The notes under the pieces are model-generated. The model did not search any database, was not told the DNA's origin, and was given only the letters and a program-made list of their open reading frames with translations. The position numbers and the translations under genes are program-made. Positions 45,938-55,703 of a stretch of 64,000 bases of DNA are shown piece after piece. How positions within the stretch are numbered: position 1 is the first letter of the stretch; every line of letters starts with the position of its first letter. Origin of the DNA: Tunturibacter gelidoferens (GTDB lineage Bacteria; Acidobacteriota; Terriglobia; Terriglobales; Acidobacteriaceae); assembly GCF_040358255.1 (NCBI RefSeq), contig NZ_CP132938.1, positions 4,278,001 through 4,342,000 on the forward strand. Direction: 5' to 3'.

Positions 45938-47755
45938 TTGAAAGACCTTGTGAATGCTGAGAGTCCATGGCGTGATCGGATCAGCGCCCTTCGAAATATG
46001 CCGGCCGTCCTGCGCATCCTCTGGGAGTCAGGCCGTGCCGTCGTCACCTGGGGGCTCTTCCTTCGTCTCATCGTCGCTACTCTTCCGTTTGGTATCGCGA
46101 AGATCGCCGCATACATCCTGAATGACATCGCAGAGGTCATCCGCGGCCACGCCCTTGCCCCCAACTTCTGGAAGCTCGTCATCGCCGAGGTCGTCCTCAA
46201 CGTCTCCCTCGGCCTCATCACCCGCGCCATCGATTACTCCGACTCGCTCCTTGCCAACCGCTACACCCAGTACGTCAGCGTTCGAGTCATGGAGCAGGCC
46301 GCGCGTCTCGATCTCACCACCTACGAAGATCCCGTCTTCTACGATCGCCTCGAACGCGCCCGTGTGCAGGCCACAGATCGCCTTGCGATGATCCAACAAC
46401 TGGGCCGCCTGATCACGCAGATCATCACCACCTTGGCTTTTTCAGCTGCCTTGGCGCTGGCCTCCCCATGGCTCGTCCTCCTCCTGGCATTAGGCGTACT
46501 TCCCTCCTTCCTCGGCGAAACCCACTACGCTTTTCTCGGCTACGCCAAAAACTTCCGCCAGACTCCAGCCAAGCGCCAGATGGACTACCTTCGGCAAGTC
46601 GCCGGTAGCCGAGAGGGCGCCAAAGAAGTAAAGCTCTTCGGCCTGAACAAATTCTTCACAAACAGATTTCAGGCGCTCGCTGACCAGATCTACCTCGAAG
46701 ACGTCACCCTCTCCCGATCCAAGCTCATCGTTGGCGGTCTGCTCGGTATCATAGGCACGCTTGGCTACTACGGAGCTTACGTCTACGTCATCTGGCGCAC
46801 CCTGCACGGCGCCTACAACATCGGCCAGTTCGGATTCCTCACCACCGCCATTCAGCAAGCCAGCTCCAACCTCCAGCAGGTCTTCTCCACCGCATCCGGA
46901 ATCGCAGACCAGGCCCTCTTCCTCACCGACCTCATCGCCTTCTTCGACATGAAGCCAACCGTCCTCTCCAACCCCGACGGCCTTCCCGCCCCAGCAAAAA
47001 TTCAAAGCGGCTTCGAGTTCCGCAACGTCTCCTTCACCTATCCCGGCACCAACCGAACCGTCCTCAAGAACTTCAACCTCACCCTCTCCCCCGGAGAACG
47101 AATCGCGCTCATCGGCGAAAACGGCCAGGGAAAGACCACCGTCGTCAAACTGATCACGCGCCTCTACGATCCCACCGAAGGACAGATCCTGCTCGACGGC
47201 ATCGACCTCCGCGAGTACAACCTCGAAGATCTGCACCGCAACATAGGAGTCATCTTCCAGGACTTCATGCGCTTCGAGATGACCGCGCGCGAAAACATCG
47301 CCGTAGGCCGCGTCGATCAGCCCTATCAGGACAGCGACATCGAGGTTGCCGCCCACAAAAGCCTCGCCGACACCGTAGTCGACAAGCTCGCCGGCGGATA
47401 CGATCAGATGCTCGGCCGTCGCTTCGAAGGTGGCGTCGAACTCTCCGGCGGAGAGTGGCAGAAGATTGCCCTCGCCCGCGCCTACCTGCGCGACGCCCAG
47501 CTCCTCATCTTGGACGAGCCCACCGCCGCCCTCGACGCACGCAGCGAACTTGAAGTCTTCGAGCGCTTCGCCGAACTCACCCTCGGCAAGATGGCTCTAC
47601 TGATCTCGCACCGCTTCTCCACCGTACGTATGGCCGACCGCATCGTCGTCCTCTCCGGCGGCCGGCTGATCGAAGAAGGCAACCACCAACAGCTCATAGA
47701 CAAAAATGGACTCTATGCGAGCATGTTTGAGATGCAGGCCGCAAGCTACAGGTAA
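45938..47755 (+). CDS. ABC transporter, fused membrane and ATPase domains
   Basis: About 605 residues, a half-transporter that should dimerise. Six membrane helices in residues about 30-330, then the nucleotide-binding domain: Walker A GENGQGKTTV, Q-loop FQDFM, signature LSGGEWQKIALARA, Walker B LLILDEPTAALD, H-loop LISHRFS. Lipid A, peptide or polysaccharide export is typical; the substrate is not evident. Start uncertain: a TTG at 45938 follows AGGAG, and another TTG at 45914 is in frame. It precedes the glucan synthase-like gene by 124 bases in the same direction, so export of that product is an attractive possibility (inference). Confidence 0.87.
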   Translation: MKDLVNAESPWRDRISALRNMPAVLRILWESGRAVVTWGLFLRLIVATLPFGIAKIAAYILNDIAEVIRGHALAPNFWKLVIAEVVLNVSLGLITRAIDYSDSLLANRYTQYVSVRVMEQAARLDLTTYEDPVFYDRLERARVQATDRLAMIQQLGRLITQIITTLAFSAALALASPWLVLLLALGVLPSFLGETHYAFLGYAKNFRQTPAKRQMDYLRQVAGSREGAKEVKLFGLNKFFTNRFQALADQIYLEDVTLSRSKLIVGGLLGIIGTLGYYGAYVYVIWRTLHGAYNIGQFGFLTTAIQQASSNLQQVFSTASGIADQALFLTDLIAFFDMKPTVLSNPDGLPAPAKIQSGFEFRNVSFTYPGTNRTVLKNFNLTLSPGERIALIGENGQGKTTVVKLITRLYDPTEGQILLDGIDLREYNLEDLHRNIGVIFQDFMRFEMTARENIAVGRVDQPYQDSDIEVAAHKSLADTVVDKLAGGYDQMLGRRFEGGVELSGGEWQKIALARAYLRDAQLLILDEPTAALDARSELEVFERFAELTLGKMALLISHRFSTVRMADRIVVLSGGRLIEEGNHQQLIDKNGLYASMFEMQAASYR

Positions 47756-47879
47756 CCTCGCTCCCGCATCTCATCCAGTCAGCACCAGCGGACACATCGC
47801 CACCAGCAGATAAGTCAGCACGAGCAGATAATCGCACTCAGCACCCGCCGCGGCGGGAGAACGGTTTGAGAAAGGCTCC

Positions 47880-50800
47880 ATGGCACCGTCTTCAGAGAAT
47901 CCGGTCACCGCAGAACACGCTCTGCCACCCACTGCTCCGGCCCTGGAGATGCCGACTGCGGGTCTTCCCGAAAAGCCCTCTGTCTCAGACGCAGAGCTGA
48001 GACAGCGCGCCGATGCCATGAGCCGCCAGTGGGAGATGGTGCCGGCCAGCACAAAATCGGACGGCCTCTCGAAGCGACTCGAAAGCCTCAAGCAGCGCCT
48101 TACCGAGGTCCTTCGCACCTGCAAAAAAACCGCTTCCATCCACGAACTCACCCCCGAACTCGAACTCCTCGAAAGCACCCGCATGCTGGAGTCCGCGCTC
48201 ATCGCAGGAGACAACACCGCCGAAACCTTCGCCTCTCTTCCCCACGTGCGTGTCGACAAAGAAAGCGAGTTGCCACGAGCGATCAACCTCACCGAGGGAT
48301 ACCTCGTCGCAGCCCGCGGCATCTGGTCCGACGAGTCCCTCACCGTCTACGTCAACCAAGCCCAGCAGCGTGACGCGCTCCTGCTCGAAGAGATTACAGT
48401 CCTCCCCCAGGCCCTCAAGCTCGCACAGCTCGAATACATTCTGGACCGCGCCGAAGAGGCCTTCGCCGCAGGCCCGCTGCCACCTATCGAGCAATCTCCC
48501 TTCTCCGCCATCCTCCACAGCATGCGCAGGCTCAATCAGTTCGAGTGGCGCAACGTCCTCGAGCCCCTCATTGCCTTCGATTCCATTCTCCGCGAAGATC
48601 CCGCCTCCGTCTTCGCACGCATGGAGGACGAAACCCGCCACAACTACCACATGCGTGTAGCTGAACTGGCTCACTACGCCGACGCCAGCGAAGTCGAAAC
48701 CGCGAAGATCGCCCTCAACCTGGCACGCGAAGCTGCAGCAGCCTCCGACCACGATCCTCGCCTCGCCCTCAGAACCAGGCACATCGGCTACTATCTCTTC
48801 GCCGAAGGCCTGCCCGCGCTGAGCCAACGCATCGGGTACCATCCCCCGCCCATCGAACAGATCCGCCGCTTTCTGCGCCGCTACAACGAAGACTTCTACA
48901 TCCTCGGCATCTTCACGCTTTCTTGTCTTCTCATCGTAGCCATCATCGCTCCCCTGGTTCCGCACCACGCCTTCTGGCCCGTCATGGGAGCACTCCTGCT
49001 TGCTCTGCTCCCCGCAACCCAGGGCGGCGTAGACCTCATCAACAACACAATCACCGCACTCATGCACGCGGAGTCTCTCCCGAAGATCGACCTCTCCAAA
49101 GGCGTCCCCGACGACGCCATCACCCTCGTCGTCGTCCCCACTCTCCTGCTCAACGAGATCCAGGTCCGCGAACTCTTCGACGAACTTGAAGCCCGCTACC
49201 TCTCCAACCAGGATCCCAACATCCACTTCGGTCTCCTCACCGATCTTCCCGACACCAAGGCTCGCCCCCTCGACGAAGACTCCAACCCTCTCGCCAAACT
49301 CGCCGTCCAGTGCGTCGATCATCTCAACGAAAAATACCCGCGCACCAAAGGCGGAGCCTTCTTCCTCCTCCATCGCTACCGTGTCTTCAACTCCCGCCAG
49401 GGCGTCTGGATGGGATGGGAGCGAAAGCGCGGCAAGCTCCTCGACCTCAATAAATTCCTGCTGAACGAATTCGACAGTTTCCCCCTCAAGGCCGGTCCGC
49501 TCGACGCCCTTCATCACGTCCGTTACGTCATCACCCTCGACTCCGACACGCAGCTCCCACGCGGCACTGCTGCCCGCATGGTCGGAACCATGGCGCACCC
49601 GCTCAATCAGGCCATCGTCAACCCGCGCACTCGCATCGTCACCCAGGGCTACGGCATCCTCCAACCACGCGTCGGTGTCAGCGTCGCATCAGCATCGCGC
49701 TCCCGCCTCGCATCCCTCTACTCCGGCGAAACCGGCTTCGACATCTACACCCGCGCCGTCTCCGACGTGTACCAGGACCTCTTCGGGGAAGGCATCTTCG
49801 CCGGCAAGGGCATCTTCGAGGTCGCCATCCTCCACGAAGTCCTCGACCGCCGCTTCCCCCGCAACGCTCTCCTCTCGCACGACCTCATCGAAGGCTCCTA
49901 CGCCCGCGCCGGCCTCGTCACCGACATCGAAATCATCGACGACTACCCCTCCCACTACTCTGCTCACACCCGTCGCAAGCATCGCTGGGTGCGCGGCGAC
50001 TGGCAGATCGCACGCTGGCTCTTCGCCCACGTCCCCGACGAATCCGGCAAATCCGTTCCCAACCCCATCAACACCGTCTCGCGCTGGAAGATCTTCGACA
50101 ACCTCCGCCGCAGCCTCGTCGAACCCGTCACCTTCCTGCTCTTCCTCCTCGGCTGGTTCATGCTCCCTGGCGGCGCACTCTACTGGACCATCGCCGGCTT
50201 AGTCCTCCTCCTCCTTCCAGTCCTCGTGCAACTCGGCTTCAACCTCGGCAGAGCCCTGCTGAAATTCAGCTTCGTCGGCGCACGCGAGGGCGTCTTCACC
50301 TTCGCCACCTCCTTCGGCTTCACGATGCTCAACCTCACCTTCCTACCCCACCACATGTTCCTCGCCATCGACGCCATCGTCCGCTCTCTCAGCCGCACGT
50401 TGGTATCAGGCAAACACATGCTCGAGTGGGAGACCGCCGCGCAAGCCGAATCCGGCAAATCCCGAACGCCCCTCGACATCTACCTCCAACTCTCCCCCGT
50501 CGCGGCCGTCCTCATAGCCCTCGCCCTCGCCTTCCACAACATCTGGTCTCTCGTAGCAGCCTCCCCAGTTCTTCTTCTCTGGACCATAGCGCCCCTCGTA
50601 GCCATCTGGCTGAACTCGCCGCCTCGTCGCGAGGAGGGCCCCCTCACCTCAGAAGACACCCACTTCCTGCAGCAGCAGGCGCTCCACATCTGGCGCTACT
50701 TTCACGACTTCGGCGACGAAAAAAATCACTGGCTCATCCCCGACAACGTCGAAGAACAAAACACTCTTCAGATCCGGAAGCTTTCGCCTACAAACCTCGG

Positions 50801-52379
50801 CATGCTCTTCAATGCTCGCCAGGCCGCGTACGAGTTCGGCTTCACCACACTCCCAGAGTTTGCCCAGGCTACATTGGGAACCCTCAACACTTACGACAGC
50901 CTTGAGAAACAACGCGGCCACATCTACAACTGGTACGACATCGAGACCCTCCGCCCCATCCCACCGCACATCGTCTCCGCAGTCGACAGTGGCAATCTCG
51001 CTGCCTCTCTCTACACCCTCCGCACCGGTGCCCTCGATCTTCTCAAGCGCCCACTACTCGCCCCAGAGACCTTCGCAGGCCTGAAACAAACACAGCAACC
51101 ACCCGTCAAAACGACAATCACCCTCACGCCCGCAGAAACTCCTTCATCCGCCATCAGATCGCATCTTCGATCCATCGCCCAACAAACCAAACCCACAGAC
51201 AACCCTCCGCCAAACCAGAGTCAGGACAGCAAACAATGGTTCGCCAACGAGATCTCAAGCCGTCTCGCGGCGTTGTCTCAATTCGCCGAACAGTACACTC
51301 CCTGGCTCCTTCCCCGCTTCGAATCGCTCTTTGTCCCACCTCAACTTGACGGCTCCGAACACAAAGCAATTCCGACGCTCCTCGACGCAGCCGAATACGT
51401 AACAGAATTGGAATCAAAACTTACCGGAACATCCCGCGACCTGCCAAAGGACTCCGCGCTCGCCACCGCAGCCGCCGAACTTTTGGCTCTCCTCCCCGCC
51501 ACAAAGCAGCGTCTCGAACAGCTGAAATCCGACATCACGAAAATCGCCGCCGAGGCAGAGCGCCACGCCGACGCCATGGAGTACGGATTCCTCCTCGTCG
51601 AAGCCCGCCAACTCCTCTCCATCGGCTACGACGGCATCACCCACGAACTCTACTCCTCCTGCTACGATCTCCTGGCCTCAGAGGCCCGCATCGCATCCTT
51701 CATCGCCGTCGCCAAAGGCGACATCCCTCAGCAATCCTGGTTCCGCCTCGACCGCTCTCACGTCCTGGTCAACGGACGTGCCGCTCTCCTCTCCTGGACC
51801 GGAACCATGTTCGAGTACATGATGCCGTCACTATGGATGCGCACCTTCCCCGACACCCTCATCGCACGCTCTCTCGAATCCGCCGTTCGCATACAAAAAG
51901 ATCACGTCCGCAGCATCCCATGGGGAATCTCCGAGTCAGGCTTCTCCAAAAAAGATCCGCAAGGCCGATACGGCTACCAGGCCTGGGGCATTCCAAAGCT
52001 CGCGCTGAAGTACGGAGCCGAAGACGGTCCTGTCATATCACCCTACTCCAGCTTCCTCGCCATGCCTCTTCTTCGCAAAGACTCCATTGCAAATCTTCGC
52101 CGCATGGCATCGATGGATTGGATGGGCGCCTACGGCTTCTACGAAGCGGCCGACTACACCCAGGGCAATCAACCTGAACTGGTTCGCTCCTGGATGGCCC
52201 ATCATCAGGGCATGTGCCTGCTCGCCGTTACCAACCTGCTCAAGAACAACATCGTGCAGGAGTGGTTCCACGGCACGCCTCGCGTCCGCGCAGCAGAACT
52301 CCTCCTCCACGAAAAAGCCCTGAGCAAGGAAACCCTAAAGGATCTCGAAAAATTATCGAAGTCACAGGCATCCGAATAA
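47880..52379 (+). CDS. NdvB-like glucan synthase: GT84 plus glucoamylase-like domain, no GH94
   Basis: 1499 residues. N-terminal soluble region (1-330), two membrane helices near 340-390, a GT84-type glycosyltransferase with ITLDSDTQLPRG and RRKHRWVRGDWQ (the QxxRW-like element), further helices near 740-900, and a C-terminal PF10091-like glucoamylase domain with MFEYMMPSLW, GISESGFSKKDPQGRYGYQAW and RSWMAHHQGMCL. Cyclic beta-1,2-glucan synthases carry an additional GH94 phosphorylase for chain-length control and are near 2800 residues; it is absent here. The stop is followed at once by a terminator, so this is not a local truncation. Confidence 0.86.
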   Translation: MAPSSENPVTAEHALPPTAPALEMPTAGLPEKPSVSDAELRQRADAMSRQWEMVPASTKSDGLSKRLESLKQRLTEVLRTCKKTASIHELTPELELLESTRMLESALIAGDNTAETFASLPHVRVDKESELPRAINLTEGYLVAARGIWSDESLTVYVNQAQQRDALLLEEITVLPQALKLAQLEYILDRAEEAFAAGPLPPIEQSPFSAILHSMRRLNQFEWRNVLEPLIAFDSILREDPASVFARMEDETRHNYHMRVAELAHYADASEVETAKIALNLAREAAAASDHDPRLALRTRHIGYYLFAEGLPALSQRIGYHPPPIEQIRRFLRRYNEDFYILGIFTLSCLLIVAIIAPLVPHHAFWPVMGALLLALLPATQGGVDLINNTITALMHAESLPKIDLSKGVPDDAITLVVVPTLLLNEIQVRELFDELEARYLSNQDPNIHFGLLTDLPDTKARPLDEDSNPLAKLAVQCVDHLNEKYPRTKGGAFFLLHRYRVFNSRQGVWMGWERKRGKLLDLNKFLLNEFDSFPLKAGPLDALHHVRYVITLDSDTQLPRGTAARMVGTMAHPLNQAIVNPRTRIVTQGYGILQPRVGVSVASASRSRLASLYSGETGFDIYTRAVSDVYQDLFGEGIFAGKGIFEVAILHEVLDRRFPRNALLSHDLIEGSYARAGLVTDIEIIDDYPSHYSAHTRRKHRWVRGDWQIARWLFAHVPDESGKSVPNPINTVSRWKIFDNLRRSLVEPVTFLLFLLGWFMLPGGALYWTIAGLVLLLLPVLVQLGFNLGRALLKFSFVGAREGVFTFATSFGFTMLNLTFLPHHMFLAIDAIVRSLSRTLVSGKHMLEWETAAQAESGKSRTPLDIYLQLSPVAAVLIALALAFHNIWSLVAASPVLLLWTIAPLVAIWLNSPPRREEGPLTSEDTHFLQQQALHIWRYFHDFGDEKNHWLIPDNVEEQNTLQIRKLSPTNLGMLFNARQAAYEFGFTTLPEFAQATLGTLNTYDSLEKQRGHIYNWYDIETLRPIPPHIVSAVDSGNLAASLYTLRTGALDLLKRPLLAPETFAGLKQTQQPPVKTTITLTPAETPSSAIRSHLRSIAQQTKPTDNPPPNQSQDSKQWFANEISSRLAALSQFAEQYTPWLLPRFESLFVPPQLDGSEHKAIPTLLDAAEYVTELESKLTGTSRDLPKDSALATAAAELLALLPATKQRLEQLKSDITKIAAEAERHADAMEYGFLLVEARQLLSIGYDGITHELYSSCYDLLASEARIASFIAVAKGDIPQQSWFRLDRSHVLVNGRAALLSWTGTMFEYMMPSLWMRTFPDTLIARSLESAVRIQKDHVRSIPWGISESGFSKKDPQGRYGYQAWGIPKLALKYGAEDGPVISPYSSFLAMPLLRKDSIANLRRMASMDWMGAYGFYEAADYTQGNQPELVRSWMAHHQGMCLLAVTNLLKNNIVQEWFHGTPRVRAAELLLHEKALSKETLKDLEKLSKSQASE

Positions 52380-52394
52380 CAAGCCACATCGCGA

Positions 52395-52442
52395 CAAAAA
52401 AAGATCGGCAGTGGATTCAATCCCACTGCCGATCTTCCTTTG
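52395..52442. terminator. Bidirectional intrinsic terminator
   Basis: Perfect 14-bp stem AAGATCGGCAGTGG (52401-52414) with CCACTGCCGATCTT (52423-52436), A-run on the left and a T-rich tail on the right. It separates the convergent glucan synthase and TonB receptor genes. Confidence 0.93.
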
Positions 52443-52455
52443 TTGCATGCCTCCG

Positions 52456-55191
52456 TTAGAAGTGGAAGCCTACCTCCGCCGTCAAAGCGCGCGGCGTAAC
52501 GTAGTGCGTACCGCTGAAGGTTGAAAGGAAGTTGTACAGCGCGACCTTGTTGGCGAGGTTAACAGCCGTCAGGCGGAGGCTCACCCGGTGTTTGTCACCG
52601 CCGAACAGATTGTCCTCACCGATTGAAGCGTCGAAGAGGCTGCGGGGTTTTACCCGCGAGGGGTTCTTATCGTCATTTTCAGTTCCTGGCGCTGGGATTG
52701 AGAGGAGGCTAGATGTAAGTTGCGTGGCGAGGCAAGGCGTCGGCAGCGGCGTTGTGGGCGTAGCTTTTACACCATTGCAGGAGAGTCCGGCTTCGAACTC
52801 CTGATCTGCGGTAAACCCGCTAAGATCGATTGCCGGCTGACCATTGAGAGTTGTCGAAACGCTCGCGCAGTGGCTGTTAGGGTCAGTGATGTTGTAGCAA
52901 GGGGTAGAAGCCGCGTTGAGGCCGCTATCGTATCTCCAGTTGAAGCCGACCCAAGGGCCTCGTTTGCCGGGAACCTGATATTGAACATGGGTCGTCTGGT
53001 TGAACTTCTCATCATGGTCGATGCGGAACGGATACCCGCTCTGTCCCACAGTGGCTCCCGCACCTGCGCTCTGAGGCGGGAAGAAACGTGCAGCGACCGA
53101 AGACATCGAGACGAAGGCAGAGAAGTTGTGATAGTTCGGGAGATCAGCATGGATCACAAAGCCCGGGATCTTCGAGTTGTGCCAGTCAATGGGGAAGAAA
53201 ATGGGCGTGTTGCCGAGGATGGAGAAGTCGAAGGCGCTATGCGTGTACTTCCAGATGTAGTCGCCTCCGATGACGAAGTTCTTTCCGAAGCCCTGCTGGA
53301 ATCCGGCATGAAACTCGTTCCGATATCCAGGCGTCACAACGTTTGATCCCCCCTGGCAGTTGAGCAGAGGAGCCAGAATATTACTCGCGCAACCTTGACT
53401 CGAAAGCACAAGATTTTCATTGAACGGTGACTCCAGCGTCCGAGCATAGGAGACACGAAGAACGGTTCCAGTCTGCTTCACGCTGTAGGATATGCCAAGA
53501 CGAGGCTCCGCCTGCCGCGCAACAGCTAACCCGTTATACAAATCCCCGCGAATGCCGACGTTGAAGAGCCAGTTGCCCGCCTTGATCTGATCCTGGACGT
53601 AGAGCGCAAGCTCTTTGATGTCCGTATGACCGAAGTAGTTGAAGCTTGTGCCGCCGCGGGTAAGGTCGTAGGGAAGCAGGACCGGATTGAAGCTTCCCCC
53701 GACTGAGGGATCATTGGAAAAGGCACCCGCCGCCGCACACTGTCCGGGATCTGTAAAGCCGGGAAGAGGGTTGCCGCTGCCATCAACGCACGGCGAATTG
53801 AACGTGGAGTTGATCACGGCGATCGGATCTCTCTCCCGCAGAAAGGTCTGCTGATAAAGAGCACCGATCTTGATGTTGTTTCTACCGTACTGAACGGAGT
53901 AGTCGGACCGGACGCCGGCGTTCAGCAGGCTTCGGTTCTGGCTGATCGTCTGGCTCTGGATTGGACCAAGATCCGCAAAGGGGTTATTGCTCGGGTAGTA
54001 GTTGAAACCGTCTCTCCGAACGAAGCCGCCGAAGTTGAAGATCGCGTTCGAGCCGATCAGATGGGTGTAGAGCGGCGCGATGTCGAAGGTCTGAATCTTC
54101 GCGCGCTGATCGGTATTTCCTACGCTGCCAAACACAGGACTGCTGGTAGAGCCTCCACTGATCACATTCTGAACGTTCAGGTTGTCGAAGGTGTTCGGCG
54201 TCTGAAACCAGGAACGCGTGTAGTTGAAGTTGAGGTGTATCGAATCCTTCGGCGTGAAGCTGCGGTCGACGCGATCGAAGAAGTTGAGTTCGTTGCCCTT
54301 GTCGTGAAAGACGGCATACTCGGGGCCATCAAGAAAACGGCCGGTGTTCAGCCCGTCCACCTCAAAGAAGTTCCCCCAGTTCGCGCCGCCGTAGGAGAGA
54401 TCGAAGCCCCCTGTCGCGGAGCCGAACGATCCATAGGAGGAGGTTACGCTTCCATGCGGAGTGGTCGAACCCTGGCCGGAGCGGGTAGTCACATTGATGA
54501 TGAGGCTGGTCTTGCCACCGTATTCGGCGGTCGGGGCTCCAGGGATCGCCTCAATCGATTGGATCGCATTCGACGGGATCTGATTGGAGAACACTTTGCT
54601 CTGCTGATCGGTGATCGGCTGTCCGTCAATGGAAAACGAGTTCGAGGCGTGATCGCCAAGACCGTGGAAGAGGCCGTTGGAATCGGCCGCGACACCCGGC
54701 GAGGCTAGGGTCACGAGCGAGCTGAGTGAAGAAGACTGGCTCTCCAGCGGCAGCCTGTTGAACAAGTTCCGGTCCACATTGGTGTGTGCGAGCGGGTCAT
54801 TGCTCACCAGGTCTTCCGCCTCAACGGTCACAGTGGTTGACGATCCCTCGACCTTCAGAGCGATTGTCATGGTCACAGGGATCGACGAAGTTATATGGGC
54901 ATCCTGCGCAACAGAAGCGAACCCATTAGCAGTTGCCGTCAAGTGATACGAGTTTAAGGGGAGATTTGTAAATTGGAAGTGCCCGGCCGAATCGGTCGAC
55001 GCCGAACGGGAATAACCGCTGATCGGATTTGAGATTGAAACGACCGCACCTGGGATCACGGCGCCGATAGGATCGGTTACGGTTCCACTGACGATCCCTG
55101 AGTTGGACTGCGCCAAGAGCGTCGAGACGGACGCGAGAATGGAAAAAAGAAAAACTAAAATATATACGGCACGACGTGAAGACGAGTGCAT
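52456..55191 (-). CDS. TonB-dependent receptor with carboxypeptidase-regulatory N-domain
   Basis: 911 residues. Signal peptide (RAVYILVFLFSILASVSTLLAQ), a CarboxypepD_reg-like domain (SGIVSGTVTDPIGAVIPGAVV...), a plug with SFSIDGQPITDQQSKVFSNQ and VTTRSG, and a 22-strand-type barrel ending in aromatic FHF. These OAR-like receptors import large substrates or assist outer-membrane assembly; substrate unknown. A 126-residue membrane protein with a His/Cys motif is encoded 46 bases upstream in the same direction. Codon use is more even than in flanking genes (less extreme third-position C). Confidence 0.92.
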   Translation of the reverse strand: MHSSSRRAVYILVFLFSILASVSTLLAQSNSGIVSGTVTDPIGAVIPGAVVSISNPISGYSRSASTDSAGHFQFTNLPLNSYHLTATANGFASVAQDAHITSSIPVTMTIALKVEGSSTTVTVEAEDLVSNDPLAHTNVDRNLFNRLPLESQSSSLSSLVTLASPGVAADSNGLFHGLGDHASNSFSIDGQPITDQQSKVFSNQIPSNAIQSIEAIPGAPTAEYGGKTSLIINVTTRSGQGSTTPHGSVTSSYGSFGSATGGFDLSYGGANWGNFFEVDGLNTGRFLDGPEYAVFHDKGNELNFFDRVDRSFTPKDSIHLNFNYTRSWFQTPNTFDNLNVQNVISGGSTSSPVFGSVGNTDQRAKIQTFDIAPLYTHLIGSNAIFNFGGFVRRDGFNYYPSNNPFADLGPIQSQTISQNRSLLNAGVRSDYSVQYGRNNIKIGALYQQTFLRERDPIAVINSTFNSPCVDGSGNPLPGFTDPGQCAAAGAFSNDPSVGGSFNPVLLPYDLTRGGTSFNYFGHTDIKELALYVQDQIKAGNWLFNVGIRGDLYNGLAVARQAEPRLGISYSVKQTGTVLRVSYARTLESPFNENLVLSSQGCASNILAPLLNCQGGSNVVTPGYRNEFHAGFQQGFGKNFVIGGDYIWKYTHSAFDFSILGNTPIFFPIDWHNSKIPGFVIHADLPNYHNFSAFVSMSSVAARFFPPQSAGAGATVGQSGYPFRIDHDEKFNQTTHVQYQVPGKRGPWVGFNWRYDSGLNAASTPCYNITDPNSHCASVSTTLNGQPAIDLSGFTADQEFEAGLSCNGVKATPTTPLPTPCLATQLTSSLLSIPAPGTENDDKNPSRVKPRSLFDASIGEDNLFGGDKHRVSLRLTAVNLANKVALYNFLSTFSGTHYVTPRALTAEVGFHF

Positions 55192-55237
55192 ATCATGACC
55201 CCCTGAATTTTTCAGTTACGTGCTGGCAAACGCAAAC

Positions 55238-55618
55238 CTACGAGAGATGAGCGTTGACAGGCGGCGGTCGGGTGAAGAGTGCAAACGTGAAAAAAGTCTT
55301 CGTCCGCGTCGTCGGATCAAAGACCTCTATCGCTGATACAACAGAAGCGACAAACAGCGTCACCGGCGGCTGAGCAACTTCTACAGCAACGTGAGCTGTA
55401 ACGCAGAGCGCACAGTCCGCATGCGAGATGTCATCAACTGGGTGGGAGTGAACAGCCTGAATCGTTCCGGTCGCCAAAACCAGCAATACACAAAGCAGCG
55501 CGAGGAAGATCCTCCACGAGCCCTGCGTATTCGTCTTTGGCCTCAGGCTGAACACGATAAATCTAATATAGCGCAGTATCTTACGCGTAAAAGCGCCGCA
55601 AACCCGCGTCCAAACCAT
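55238..55618 (-). CDS. Small membrane protein with His/Cys-rich motif
   Basis: 126 residues. One hydrophobic segment (IFLALLCVLLVLATGTIQAV), then HSHPVDDISHADCALCVTAH, a dense cluster of His, Asp and Cys (H-x-H, S-H-x-x-C-x-x-C-x4-H) that could bind a metal. A second hydrophobic stretch follows. The first 25 residues are basic and might be upstream of the true start. Probably co-transcribed with the TonB receptor, which suggests metal or metallophore uptake (inference). No known family assigned with confidence. Confidence 0.65.
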   Translation of the reverse strand: MVWTRVCGAFTRKILRYIRFIVFSLRPKTNTQGSWRIFLALLCVLLVLATGTIQAVHSHPVDDISHADCALCVTAHVAVEVAQPPVTLFVASVVSAIEVFDPTTRTKTFFTFALFTRPPPVNAHLS

Positions 55619-55703
55619 CTAAAACGCCACGAGGCACTGCACTTCATTGAAAACTAAGGACAATCGCGCATTTTCGCTACTGCGAATTTATTCTTGATAA
55701 TCC

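Noticed and set aside
47985..49664. 559-residue open frame antisense to the glucan synthase
   Set aside because: Shadow of the real gene: GC-rich codon structure leaves the opposite strand open. Composition is Glu/Gly/Val-rich without domains, and the sense gene has strong motifs.
55673..55686. Small hairpin after rpsA as its terminator
   Set aside because: Only a 5-bp stem (TTCGC/GCGAA), and on the rpsA strand it is followed by A rather than T.
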